64,000 nucleotides of DNA from Rhodopirellula sp. SM50 (GCF_002289565.1 NZ_NTFY01000034.1:56929-120928); one strand, 5' to 3'. Counted from the stretch's first letter, positions 54,601 through 62,610 are shown. The notes: generated by a model not told the origin, from the sequence alone. Numbers and translations are program-made.

Positions 54601-54725
54601 AGCAGGCCGTTGACGACAGTGAGCAGGCCGGTGGCGACAGTGAGCAGGCCGGTGGCCAGCCCCGACGGTCGACTCAACCGCTTTGAATTTCGCAAACGCT
54701 GGAATCTCATTTTGACGATCGTCAT
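51690..54725 (-). CDS. Large exported TPR protein with in-frame minisatellites (1011 aa)
   Basis: The N-terminal membrane or signal segment is built from seven-residue repeats (GLLTVATGLLTVVNGLLTVF) encoded by a 21 bp minisatellite at 54581-54657, followed by VAIAWAPLPVRSQD. Residues about 270-305 are six copies of S/L-L-P-S-A-E/D, encoded by an 18 bp minisatellite at 53842-53949. The rest is helical and ends with tetratricopeptide repeats (TTLNNLAWAAAMNERRLDEA, then LELSERAVLLEPDSVIYRDT, then LYLLGRTQEALAIES). No catalytic motif is seen. The reading frame is intact through both repeats. Start is ATG 54725 (an adjacent TTG at 54728 is also open). It is divergent from the propeller gene. Confidence 0.8.
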   Translation of the reverse strand: MTIVKMRFQRLRNSKRLSRPSGLATGLLTVATGLLTVVNGLLTVFTGLLAVAIAWAPLPVRSQDTTPPPSTATETQADADRETRFPGSLDQPRNLARDRYVDRQRATLEMWRLRTQSRQAVQDAARHPDPEVAERAAWILKQWRSASLPGVAQGPAELLLDRGSPSALASVLEQGAFDAVLVAVEESAGTIEFDQIKQRVVTLLSQRYPFYSDKAFAAGTEADLLNLLDAVAIDRNVATAWRDLKRYLHPAEPKPSNDTESLPSAESLPSAESLPSADLLPSADLLPSADLLPSAASLWSPAERATCLAQFAMLHGDVDQSIAHARAVGDPVVLRIARMLGDRWQEIADDAFESAASAATPDARIEAYAWALAATARTSDQVRFDQAQSQLLAIQPDEPDALDDLRWRALAMHARVDQAIDVMAARDPAAAAKVACAASRFRRAEQLCGYPLEQIASDLDGWIKDAYIDQANLPAGSIAPSIERLYSLARLLVNIGDTDNARRIYHRLTPRQVIISPYGASLREQTLVELDLINRFDWMLDIAVAPGENAMTQRSQYIIGQALNTESEAFRKVLDRIKLIRPANDFRERFRIAFQLFRGKQPDGFGDPEDFETLLELLLHDEQSKRSGGRTLQVEQISLDLDIVDMFIRQGQVELAREGLAALTRARELDALISSAETESEQGDNRAAEELWQQVARQSAQYTPTNALITVDHGLSYAKSIVGSWILAKRAGHREIADQLESRLRLMLTSPSMNFRKELADHLRETGQHELAIETLRDLAVSASFGGEDAPDFFRVAVTYVGLIDDLKETHPAALDELQIDPYDAVKWSDLAVLGLLKTSRYHDTAFISVPLSVRKTFLQHAIETADESLARRAIEQIESYDPMNIDYGERMLPELRNAGLDQLADSAFDRLMDHGLEQIRQYRTDATTLNNLAWAAAMNERRLDEALELSERAVLLEPDSVIYRDTLAEVLYLLGRTQEALAIESACLLDEPDEWHLHEQIEKYQKLLQQ

Positions 54726-54911
54726 CAATTGGGAATGGATGAGCCGAGTTTGCGGCCCGCTTCGGTCGACTGCTCCGCCTGGAATGCACCGCGACCAGCG
54801 GTTCCTCTGGTATTATTTCGCGACGTCCATCATAACAGATGAATCCCTGATCTCTCAGGCGATCACCCCACCCCCATCTCCGCTTTCCCAGCTGTTTAGA
54901 GGAATCCCGCC

Positions 54912-56213
54912 ATGCGGTCGTTTCGAATCGCGTTCGTTCTGTTTGCCACTGCGGCCATTTCGGTCGGTGTCCCATCCTATTCAATGGCCGAAGACGACAG
55001 TCCGTGGCCGCAATGGCGTGGCGGCAATCAAAATGGTGTCGCCGCGGGGGAGTCTTACCCGATCAGGTGGGGCGAGAAATCCAATATCGCGTGGACGACG
55101 AAACTGTCAGGTCTGGGTGGCAGCACACCTGTCCTGACCGACTCCAAGGCCTTTCTGACCGAGGGGGCCGAGGGGCAGAACACGCTGCTGGCGATTGATG
55201 TCCACAGCGGCCAGCGGCTGTGGACGACCGCCTTGGGCAGCGATCGCGGAAACAAGCATCGCAAGGGCGGCGGCAGCAACCCGTCGGCGGTCACCGATGG
55301 CAAGGCCGTGTACGCTTATTTCCGCAGCGGAGATTTGGGCTGTGTCGATCTGGAGGGTGAGATTCAATGGCAAGTCAATTTGCAGAAAAAGTTTGGGGAG
55401 GACACGCTGTGGTGGGACTTGGGTTCCAGCCCGACCTTGATCAACGATTTGGTGGTCGTCGCCGTGATGCAGTCCGGTCCCAGCTACCTGGTGGCCTTTG
55501 ATCGGGCGACCGGTGACGTGGCCTGGAAGGTCGATCGCCGATTGGGAGCTCCCGAAGAGGCGGCGCAAAGTTATGCGACGCCGATCGCGTTGGAAGATCG
55601 AAACCTGATCGCCGTGATGGGGGCCGACCACTTGACGATCCACGCGGCCAGCGACGGTCGTGAACTGGGACGCGTCGGCGGATTCAATCCCGACCAAGAG
55701 AAATTTTTTCGTTCCATCGCCTCGCCCGCGGTGCAAGGCGATTTGATCGTCTGTCCGTACTCACGCGGAGCCACCGTCACGACCTGTCGCATCAGTGACG
55801 TCGTCGCCGGCAAGGGACGCGACAGCATCGTGTGGCACCGCGACGATCTCGGCAGCGACGTGCCAACACCCGCGATCGATGGCGATCGCGTCTACTTCAT
55901 CGCCGACGGCAAGACCGCCAAGGGCACCGTCTCGGCGGTGGCGCTGGAGACCGGAAAGACGATCTGGACGGTGCAGTTGCCGAAGTCCCGGATCGGGTTC
56001 AGCAGCTCACCGCTGGTGGCCGGAAACCATTTGTACGTGACCAGCGAAGACGCCACGACGTACGTGATCGGTCCGTTGGATTCCAGCAGCCCCGAGGTCG
56101 TCCAGACCAATCGTTTGGCCGACAACGAACCGTTTACGGTGGCCAGCCCGGTGCCCGTCGAGGGCGGCTTGCTGCAACGCACGCGGCACGCGCTGTATCG
56201 CATCGGCGAGTGA
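54912..56213 (+). CDS. Secreted PQQ-like beta-propeller protein (433 aa)
   Basis: The signal peptide is MRSFRIAFVLFATAAISVGV with cleavage near SMAED. The opening WPQWRGGNQNGVAAG is the block seen in planctomycete PQQ-like propellers ('W.qwRGp..nG'). Repeating strands follow, such as NTLLAIDVHSGQRLWTTALG, YLVAFDRATGDVAWKVDRRL, and TVSAVALETGKTIWTVQLPK. Each has the 'D..tG...W' turn of PQQ dehydrogenase-type blades. Quinoprotein enzymes need catalytic Asp and Glu pairs that I cannot assign here; a structural or binding role is likely. It is one of several hundred-type paralogues common in the phylum. Start ATG 54912. Confidence 0.9.
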   Translation: MRSFRIAFVLFATAAISVGVPSYSMAEDDSPWPQWRGGNQNGVAAGESYPIRWGEKSNIAWTTKLSGLGGSTPVLTDSKAFLTEGAEGQNTLLAIDVHSGQRLWTTALGSDRGNKHRKGGGSNPSAVTDGKAVYAYFRSGDLGCVDLEGEIQWQVNLQKKFGEDTLWWDLGSSPTLINDLVVVAVMQSGPSYLVAFDRATGDVAWKVDRRLGAPEEAAQSYATPIALEDRNLIAVMGADHLTIHAASDGRELGRVGGFNPDQEKFFRSIASPAVQGDLIVCPYSRGATVTTCRISDVVAGKGRDSIVWHRDDLGSDVPTPAIDGDRVYFIADGKTAKGTVSAVALETGKTIWTVQLPKSRIGFSSSPLVAGNHLYVTSEDATTYVIGPLDSSSPEVVQTNRLADNEPFTVASPVPVEGGLLQRTRHALYRIGE

Positions 56214-56506
56214 ACGAGATGCGTCGCCGGGATGGGGATGGCAGAATGATAGGGATGGCAGAATGATGGGGATGGCAGAATGATGGGGATGGCAGAATGA
56301 TGGGGGAGCCGTGTGATTCTGGCTCCGCGCGTCGGAGCGGTCAGCACATCATTCTGCCTCGTATCATTCTGCCCCGTATCATTCTGCCACTTCAGATCAT
56401 TCTGCCACTTCAGATCATTCTGCCACTTCAGATCATTCTGCCACTTCAGATCATTCTGCCACTTCGCCGCCACCAACGATCGCCCAAAAACACGTGGGCT
56501 GTCCGG
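56214..56506. repeat. Family E inverted array (GGCAGAATGAT units)
   Basis: The left arm has four direct copies of about 17 bp (GGATGGCAGAATGATGGG) at 56233-56304. The right arm has seven reverse copies (ATCATTCTGCCACTTCAG or similar) at 56346-56462, with an 18-22 bp period. Between them lies a 40 bp spacer. The arms complement each other, so a long imperfect hairpin is possible. It sits in a convergent gap and may block transcription from both sides. It is not a CRISPR array because there are no unique spacers. Confidence 0.8.
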
Positions 56507-57364
56507 CTAGTTTGTGCCGGCGACCTGACGCTGACGTTTGGCTTCGTACAGCAACACGGCGGCGGACACCGAGGCGTTCAAGCTGTCGACGTTCCCCGCC
56601 ATCGGGATTCGAATCGCATCGACGGTCACGTCGCCGTCGCTCTGCCAGCGATCACCGAGCCCATGTGCTTCGCTGCCGATCACCAGCGCCAGACGTCCCG
56701 TCAAATCCGCTTGCCACAAGGGACGCGACGATTCAACGCGCGCGGCACCGATGCGGTAGCTGTGCTCGGCCAGCCATGCTTTGGCGTCCCGTTCATCGGC
56801 GGTGGCCGAGGGCACCGAAAACACCGCGCCCAGGCTGTTGCGAATCGCATTCGGATTGAAGCGGTCGGCTGCGGCCGGACACAGGATGACGGCATCGGCG
56901 CCGGCCGCGTCGGCACAGCGAAAGGCGGCGCCGATGTTGCCCGGTTTTTCGATCTGGTCCAGGACCAACACCAATCCGGAATCCGGCAGCCGCAATTCGG
57001 ACAGACCCCACTGGGGGGCCGCGAATTCGGCGACTACCCCGCGCTCGGATTGGCCATAGGCGATTTTTTGCATCACCGTGGGGCTGACGTCGACCAACGC
57101 CCGGGCCGCCGATTCGGTGACGAAGCGTTCGGCGTCGGATTGCGGGTGCGCAGTTTCCTGGTCAGTCGGCGTCGCATCGTCGCGGCCCGCAACCAGGTAG
57201 ATGCCGATCGGATCAAGCCCGGATTCGATCGCCCGCTGCGTCTCGCGCCAGCCGTCGACCAGCACCCGCCCGGCTCTCCGCCGCGCGCGGTTGTCCCGCA
57301 TTTTGACCAGATGTTTGACGGTCGGGTTACTGGTGCTGGTCAGCAAGAGTCGAGGCGGGGGCAA
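56507..57364 (-). CDS. TrmH/SpoU family RNA 2'-O-methyltransferase (285 aa)
   Basis: The SPOUT knot motifs are all readable: LVLVLDQIEKPGNIGAAFRC (motif 1, Asn143), LALVIGSEAHGLGDRW (motif 2) and IRIPMAGNVDSLNASVSAAV then LLYE (motif 3). The N-terminal 50 residues (SNPTVKHLVKMRDNRARRRA) correspond to the L30e-like RNA-binding part found in TrmH/RlmB-type enzymes. The target (tRNA position 18, or rRNA) cannot be set from sequence. The length is typical. It is cytoplasmic. The start overlaps nothing on the same strand; it is divergent from the acyltransferase-like gene. Confidence 0.88.
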   Translation of the reverse strand: MPPPRLLLTSTSNPTVKHLVKMRDNRARRRAGRVLVDGWRETQRAIESGLDPIGIYLVAGRDDATPTDQETAHPQSDAERFVTESAARALVDVSPTVMQKIAYGQSERGVVAEFAAPQWGLSELRLPDSGLVLVLDQIEKPGNIGAAFRCADAAGADAVILCPAAADRFNPNAIRNSLGAVFSVPSATADERDAKAWLAEHSYRIGAARVESSRPLWQADLTGRLALVIGSEAHGLGDRWQSDGDVTVDAIRIPMAGNVDSLNASVSAAVLLYEAKRQRQVAGTN

Positions 57365-57527
57365 AAAGAAAAACGGATCGAATCGGAGGCCGGGACCGAG
57401 GCATCCGGGTGTGCCCGACCGCGCCGGGAAGATAGTATCACGGATCCGGCGCGACGACAGGGCCGTGTCGCCGGGCGGTCAGGACCTTGTCGCCGGGCGG
57501 TACAGAGCGGAACGATTTACGGGATGG

Positions 57528-58709
57528 ATGATGAACGATTCAACAGCGACGCCTTCCACAGCGAATTCCTCTTCAGCGATTGAGTGCACAGCGATTGAGT
57601 GCACGCCGGTGCAGAGTTGGTTCGACCGCCGGGCGTTTTTGAAACTGGAACGTGAGCTTTATGCGGGCGATCCGAATTGGGTGACGCCGCTCTGGAGCGA
57701 ACGCAAGCAGCTTTGCGGCTTCGGTTCGCACCCGTTTTACAAGGATGCGGACAGCCAAGCGTTTTTGGCACGCAAGGATGGCCGGGTGGTCGGGCGTGTG
57801 GTCGCCATCGTCAACCATGCCCACAACCGGCACCACAAAGAACAGCGGGGGTTCTTCGGTTTCTTCGAATGCATCGATGACGTCGATGTCAGTCGCTGTC
57901 TGTTTGACGCCGCGGCCGATTGGTTGCGCCAGCAAGGGATGACGGACGTGCGTGGCCCGGTCAATCCGAGTCTGAATTACGAAGTCGGATTGCTGGTCGA
58001 CGGATTCGACACGCCGCCGACGTTTCTGATTCCCTACAACCACGCCTACTACGGAAAGTTGATCGAAGCGTGTGGATTCGAAAAGTGCCAGGATGTGTTT
58101 TGCTATGATGCCACGATGGATCAACTGGCGACCATCGATCCCAAGTTGAAGTTTGTCATCGAGGAGTCGACGAGGCGTTTCAATGTCAAATGCCGCCCCA
58201 TCGATCGCGCCCGATTCGACGAAGACGTTCAGGCGTTTCTGAAGATTTACAATGAGTCGCTGCAACGGACCTGGGGCTACGTCCCGATGAGCCAGGAGGA
58301 GCTGGAGCATCAATCCAAGCAGTTGAAACTATTGATCGTTCCCGAACTGACAAGTATCGCGGAGATCGACGGCGAGCCGGTCGGGGCGGGATTCGGATTG
58401 TTGGACTACAACCAGTTGCTGATTCATATGAACGGGCACTTGTTGCCGTTCGGATGGCTCAAGCTGCTGCGGGGAAAACGCAAGATCGACCGCTTGCGGC
58501 TGGTCAGCACCAACGTCTTGCCCAAGTACCAAAGTTGGGGGTTGGGGTTGGTGACGTTGGCTCGGATTTTGCCCGACGCGATCGAGTTCGGCATCCACAC
58601 CGGCGAATTCTCCTGGGTTCTGGAGAGCAATCGCCTGTCCCGGGGCACGATCGAGCGCGGCGGGGCGCAAAAGATGAAGACTCAGCGGATCTACGACCGA
58701 AAACTCTAA
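57528..58709 (+). CDS. GNAT-like acyltransferase-fold protein (393 aa)
   Basis: The central and C-terminal regions match the GNAT-related group of about 370-400 residues: DRRAFLKLERELYAGDPNWV followed by TPLWSERKQLCGFGSHPFY, then GRVVGRVVAIVNHAHNRHHK and GFFGFFECIDDVDVSRCLFD, which is the acetyltransferase strand and pyrophosphate-binding region. The second half (RRFNVKCRPIDRARFDEDVQ, EIDGEPVGAGFGLLDYNQLL, KYQSWGLGLVTLARILPDAI) looks like a second GNAT-type domain. The acceptor is unknown. The N-terminus contains a 15 bp duplication giving AIECTAIECT. ATG 57528 is the start; the longer frame to 57201 runs through the divergent gene region and is rejected. Confidence 0.8.
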   Translation: MMNDSTATPSTANSSSAIECTAIECTPVQSWFDRRAFLKLERELYAGDPNWVTPLWSERKQLCGFGSHPFYKDADSQAFLARKDGRVVGRVVAIVNHAHNRHHKEQRGFFGFFECIDDVDVSRCLFDAAADWLRQQGMTDVRGPVNPSLNYEVGLLVDGFDTPPTFLIPYNHAYYGKLIEACGFEKCQDVFCYDATMDQLATIDPKLKFVIEESTRRFNVKCRPIDRARFDEDVQAFLKIYNESLQRTWGYVPMSQEELEHQSKQLKLLIVPELTSIAEIDGEPVGAGFGLLDYNQLLIHMNGHLLPFGWLKLLRGKRKIDRLRLVSTNVLPKYQSWGLGLVTLARILPDAIEFGIHTGEFSWVLESNRLSRGTIERGGAQKMKTQRIYDRKL

Positions 58710-58737
58710 CGTGGCGTCAGTTACCAGCTCGCGAAAC

Positions 58738-58862
58738 CGTGGCGTAAGCTTCTAGCTTGCGAAACCGTGCGATGGCAAGCAAGATGCTTACCCCACTGCC
58801 CGCGATGGCAAGCAAGATGCTTACCCCACTGCCCGGGATGGCAAGCAGGATGCTGACCCCAC
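58738..58862. repeat. Family D fragment and 32 bp tandem repeat
   Basis: A degenerate family D copy (GTGGCGTAAGCTTCTAGCTT) is followed by three tandem copies of a unit of about 32 bp (GATGGCAAGCAAGATGCTTA, then CCCCACTGCCC). The unit contains the palindrome CAAGCAAGATGCTT. It lies just upstream of the ketoacyl-synthase-like gene, so it occupies its promoter region. Confidence 0.7.
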
Positions 58863-58950
58863 GTCTAGCCATCGAGTGGAGGACAAATCATACTCGCGGC
58901 TCGATTTCTGCCTTCCACCCGCTTCTCCTCCAATGCCACCTTCCACTGCT

Positions 58951-60309
58951 ATGCCGCACGAACCGATCGTGATCACTGGGGTTGGGATTGTCAGCGCGAT
59001 CGGCATCGGGCAGGCAAAATTCTTTGAGGCACTGCTGGACGGCCGCAGCGGGGTCCGATCGTTGGCCGACAGGACCGATGGAGAGGCGACACCGGGGCCC
59101 GACGACGCGATCGATGGCGTTTGGGTCGGCGCACCGATCGTCGATTTTCAGCCCAAGCAATACGTCAAGCCGCGTAAGGCACTCAAGGTGATGTGCCGCG
59201 AAATCCAAACGGCGTTCGCGTCGGCTCAACTGGCGATCGAGCACGCCGGGCTTGCCGACTCCATCCCCGCGTCGGACTCCGGCGAGGTTCCCCCCGAGCG
59301 ACTCGGTGCGGTCTATGGGAGCGAGATTTTCTTTAACCCGCCGGAGGAATTGGCCGATTCGATCCGCGGTTGCCTGGATGAATCGGGGCAGCTGCATCCG
59401 GAGCGGTTTGGTGAAGTGGCGCGGCGCGAGGTGATGCCGCTGTGGATGTTGAAGTACCTGCCCAACATGCCGGCCTGCCAAGTCGGGATTTCGATCAATT
59501 CTCAAGGTCCCAATAACTCGCTGGTCCTGGGCGACGTCTCCGGCCCGGCGGCGCTGCTGGAGGCCGAATCGTACTTGCAGCGGGGGATTGCCGACGTGGT
59601 GCTGGTCGGTGCCACCGGGACCCGGATCGGCTCGACCCGCATGCTGTACCATCGCGATTCACCCGTCCCGGTCCGCGGCGAGCTGGCGATCGAAGACCTG
59701 TCTCGGCCGCATGATCCCAACGCCCCCGGCGTCGTCGGTGGCGAAGGCGCCGCGTCGTTGGTGGTGGAAACTCGCCGGCACGCCGAGCGCCGCGGTGCCG
59801 ACGTGCTGGCCACCGTGCTGGCGACGGCTTCGCGGTTCAGTGCCACCGACGCCATTCGCAGCGGTCAGCGCGAATCGGAGCTCGATCCACCCAACTCGCG
59901 GCAGGCCGGCACAGCGATCCGCTTGGCGATCCAGGCCGTGTTGGACCAGTCGGGGGTGACGCCCGGCCAGATCGGGCTGGTCGCCAGTCATGCGGTCGGG
60001 GACCGTCAGGTCGATGCGGGCGAAGCGGCCGCGCTGGCCGAAGTCGGAGTGACGTGCCCTCTGGTGGCGGTTTCGGCGTCCATCGGTCACACCGGGGCGG
60101 CGTCGGGAGTGATCGAGCTGGCGACCGGCGTGCTGTCATTGGCCGGTAAAACCATTCCCCCGACGCGGCACGACAGCACGCATCGGGAAATTCAATTTCG
60201 TCAGATGCCGGGGCCGCTGATGTCGCCCTACGTGCTGTGCCTGTCCCACACCACCGACGGCAGTGCGATGGCGGTGCTGTTGGGGGCACCCGACGCGGTA
60301 ACACGGTAA
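58951..60309 (+). CDS. Ketoacyl-synthase-like protein without the active cysteine (452 aa)
   Basis: The thiolase-fold of KAS enzymes is clear: PIVITGVGIVSAIGIGQAKF at the start, VDFQPKQYVKPRKALKVM, and GAVYGSEI. The nucleophile loop reads SINSQGPNNSLVLGDVSGPA. The Cys that should follow G-P-N by six residues is replaced by Asp195 (LGDVSG). The two His regions are kept in ASHAVGDRQVDAGEAAALA and SASIGHTGAASGVIELATGV, but the Lys before GH is replaced. It resembles chain-length-factor-type or decarboxylating KS proteins, not a condensing enzyme. Possible substrates and partners are unknown; no carrier-protein gene is near. Start ATG 58951 is likely; an upstream ATG at 58933 and GTG at 58876 remain possible. 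Confidence 0.8.
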   Translation: MPHEPIVITGVGIVSAIGIGQAKFFEALLDGRSGVRSLADRTDGEATPGPDDAIDGVWVGAPIVDFQPKQYVKPRKALKVMCREIQTAFASAQLAIEHAGLADSIPASDSGEVPPERLGAVYGSEIFFNPPEELADSIRGCLDESGQLHPERFGEVARREVMPLWMLKYLPNMPACQVGISINSQGPNNSLVLGDVSGPAALLEAESYLQRGIADVVLVGATGTRIGSTRMLYHRDSPVPVRGELAIEDLSRPHDPNAPGVVGGEGAASLVVETRRHAERRGADVLATVLATASRFSATDAIRSGQRESELDPPNSRQAGTAIRLAIQAVLDQSGVTPGQIGLVASHAVGDRQVDAGEAAALAEVGVTCPLVAVSASIGHTGAASGVIELATGVLSLAGKTIPPTRHDSTHREIQFRQMPGPLMSPYVLCLSHTTDGSAMAVLLGAPDAVTR

Positions 60310-60324
60310 AAGTGTAACGCGTTT

Positions 60325-60735
60325 TTTAGCGGAAGGGCGCGAGGCCCGGGCGCTGGCGCTGGCGCGAACCGGCTGATGTCAAACGAGGATCAGCCGTTTG
60401 GCGCGAGCCTACGGGCCGCCGCATAAGGCCCGGGCGCTGGCGCGAACCGGCTGATGTCCAATGATGATCAGCCGTTTGGCGCGAGCCTACGGGCCGCCGC
60501 ATAAGGCCCAGACGCTGGCGCGAACCGGCTGATGTCCAATGATGATCAGCCGTTTGGCGCGAGCCTACGGGCCGCCGCATAAGGCCCGGGCGCTGGCGCG
60601 AACCGGCTGATGTCCAAGATGATCAGCCGTTTGGCGCGAGCCTACGGGCCGCCGCATAAGGCCCAGACGCTGGCGCGAACCGGCTGATGTCAAACGAGGA
60701 TCAGCCGTTTGGCGCGAGCCTACGGGCCCCAGCGA
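60325..60735. repeat. Family B tandem array, five copies
   Basis: Five copies of a roughly 78 bp unit (GGCCCGGGCGCTGGCGCGAA, then CCGGCTGATGTCCAATGATG, then ATCAGCCGTTTGGCGCGAGC, then CTACGGGCCGCCGCATAA) start near 60343, 60427, 60505, 60583 and 60660. Within each unit the halves are complementary, so each folds into its own hairpin. Middle bases vary (CAAACGAGG, CCAATGATG, CCAAGATG). A half family A element (TTTTTTAGCGGAAGGGCGCG) starts the array. The 60310-60906 gap has no gene. Confidence 0.85.
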
Positions 60736-60906
60736 GGCTTCATTTAGCGAGGTTGGGATTAAGCCCCTGTCCCGATTGCCGATGCGTTCAGCCATGGGTT
60801 GGCCGTGACGCCGCGCGACATCGACGTTGGCCACATGAATTCTGGCAGGAAGAGCCACTCGCGTCGCGAAACCGGCGAGAGTTTCGCGACCGCGGGGCAA
60901 ACAAAG

Positions 60907-60979
60907 TGAGAGTGCTGGGACTTGAACCCAGGACCATTCGATTAAAAGTCGAATGCTCTACCAACTGAGCTACACTCTC
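60907..60979 (-). tRNA. tRNA-Lys (anticodon TTT)
   Basis: On the minus strand the gene starts with GAGAGTG and ends with CACTCTC plus a discriminator A. The D-arm is GCTCAGTTGGTAGAGC, and the anticodon stem TTCGA/TCGAA encloses the loop CTTTTAA with anticodon TTT. The T-arm contains TTCAAGT. The length is 73 nt and the CCA end is not encoded. It lies 110 bp from the tRNA-Ser gene on the same strand and directly after the family B array. Confidence 0.95.
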
Positions 60980-61089
60980 ATCGCGACGTGGGGTGTAGCC
61001 CGCGCCTGTAGTCGATGACCGCAAGACCGCCAGGGATCTAACGGCCACCGAATTCATTTTTTTGAGTGTCTCCGTGGGAGACGCTCAAG

Positions 61090-61178
61090 CGGAGCGGACA
61101 GGATTTGAACCTGCGGAACGGTTTGACCCGTTCACCGATTTAGCAAACCGGCGCTTTCGACCACTCAGCCACCGCTCC
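61090..61178 (-). tRNA. tRNA-Ser (anticodon GCT)
   Basis: On the minus strand the acceptor arm is GGAGCGG with CCGCTCC and a discriminator G. The anticodon loop TTGCTAA gives anticodon GCT. The long variable arm (about 18 nt, GAACGGGTCAAACCGTTC) is typical for serine tRNAs. The T-arm contains TTCAAAT. The length is 89 nt without an encoded CCA. It is next to the tRNA-Lys gene. Confidence 0.95.
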
Positions 61179-61449
61179 GTACCCACCGTTTTTCGGTGAC
61201 TCGGTGGGTCTTTCTTGAGGCGAGATTGTGCGGGATAGATCAATTCTTGACAACCCATCGTTTTGCCTTCCCCGGGCGGAAATAATAGAGATTCAATCGG
61301 CCGGCAGGGTTCGGGCCATTTTGGGACGTCCGATCGCGTGTTTGGACGGATTTTTGCGTTGGCCTTGACCGGTTCGGGCAATCGCCGACAGTTTTGACGA
61401 CCAGAATCCCACACTTGCCGCGTTTTTTCCACTGACGACCGACGCCACG

Positions 61450-62472
61450 ATGCTGACCACGATTTCACACCACGCGATGGCGGCAGAATTCTCGGTGTTG
61501 CTGGCTGAATCGGACGCCCATCTGGTCGAGGCTGCCTTCGAAGCCCTGGAATTGCTCGACCGGATCGAAGCTGATTTGACGGTCTATCGCGAAGACAGCG
61601 AGATTTCTCAAATCAACGCCGTCGCCAGTGAGCGTCCGGTCTCGGTATCCGAAAGCACGTACCGTTTGATCCAACGATCAATCGCATGGAGCGAAAAGAC
61701 GGCCGGTGCGTTTGATATCACCGCCGGCCCGCTGGTGCGGGTTTGGGGGTTCACCGAGCGGCGGGGGCGCAAACCGACCGCCGCCGAGGTCCAAGCCGCG
61801 GTTGACCGGGTGGGCTACACCGCCGTCCGGCTCGACGACGAACATCGCTCGGTCGCCTTCGATCGGCCGGGGATGGAAATCAACTTGGGGGCGATCGGCA
61901 AAGGGTTTGCACTCGACGAACTCGCCAAAACACTCACCGCTCGGGGGCTGCAGAACTTTCTGATTCACGGCGGCGGCAGCAGTGTGATCGCCCGCGGCGA
62001 CCAGGTCGCTGACGGTAGGCAGGTCGCCGACAGCGGGCAGGTCGCCGACAGCGGGAAGGTCGCCGACAGCGGGAAGGGCTGGGCGGTGGGCATTTCGCAT
62101 CCGACCAAGCCCAAACAGCGTTTGGCCGGCATTCGTCTCCGCGACGAGGCGCTGTCGACCAGCGGTTCGGGCAAACAATTCTTTCACCACCGCGGGCGAC
62201 GCTACGGGCACGTGATCGACCCCAGAAGCGGGTATCCGGCCGGCGACCTGCTGTCGTTGACGGCGGTTGCCGACAACGCCACCGATGCCGAAGCGTGCAG
62301 CACCGCCTTTTTTGTTTGCGGCATCGACGCGATCCGGGCGGCCGCCGAAAGCGATCCCGATTTGCCGCGAATGATCGGCGTTCGCTCAGAAAACCGTCAG
62401 GATAGCGTCCGTGTGCTGCCCTTTGCGGAGTTCGAGTGGGTTGACCCGCCCACCGACGACCCGTCGCACTGA
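61450..62472 (+). CDS. apbE: ApbE-family FAD:protein FMN transferase with in-frame minisatellite (340 aa)
   Basis: The family covalently attaches FMN from FAD to a Thr or Ser of a target protein. Visible blocks are AWSEKTAGAFDITAGPLVRV, EINLGAIGKGFALDELAKTL, NFLIHGGGSSVIARGD, ALSTSGSGKQFFHHRGRRYG followed by HVIDPRSGYPAGD, and DNATDAEACSTAFFVCG, which contains the metal-ligand Asp and Thr. There is no signal peptide, so it is probably cytoplasmic. Four copies of an 18 bp unit at 62002-62073 encode QVADGR, QVADSG, QVADSG and KVADSG between GGGSSVIARGD and GWAVGIS; the rest of the fold is intact. Start ATG 61450; the flavoprotein target is not in the window. Confidence 0.92.
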   Translation: MLTTISHHAMAAEFSVLLAESDAHLVEAAFEALELLDRIEADLTVYREDSEISQINAVASERPVSVSESTYRLIQRSIAWSEKTAGAFDITAGPLVRVWGFTERRGRKPTAAEVQAAVDRVGYTAVRLDDEHRSVAFDRPGMEINLGAIGKGFALDELAKTLTARGLQNFLIHGGGSSVIARGDQVADGRQVADSGQVADSGKVADSGKGWAVGISHPTKPKQRLAGIRLRDEALSTSGSGKQFFHHRGRRYGHVIDPRSGYPAGDLLSLTAVADNATDAEACSTAFFVCGIDAIRAAAESDPDLPRMIGVRSENRQDSVRVLPFAEFEWVDPPTDDPSH

Positions 62473-62610
62473 AATCAGTCTGGACGCCGCCGACGTCGGG
62501 ATCTTAGAAGGCAAACAAGAGAGTCAAGACCGGCGTGACGCGATGCCGATGAACCGATCGTCAGCCGCCCGCGCGGTCCCCCTTTTTTGAATAGTGAACG
62601 GATTCAACTT

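Noticed and set aside
56233..56462. Possible CRISPR array in the GGCAGAATGAT repeats
   Set aside because: The period is 17-22 bp with no unique spacers, and the two halves are inverted to each other.
60343..60735. Possible CRISPR array
   Set aside because: The repeated unit is 78 bp, each unit is itself a palindrome, and there are no unique spacers of constant length. No cas genes are in the window.
60907..61178. Integration site (att) at the tRNA genes
   Set aside because: I saw no duplicated tRNA 3' end and no integrase gene within the window.
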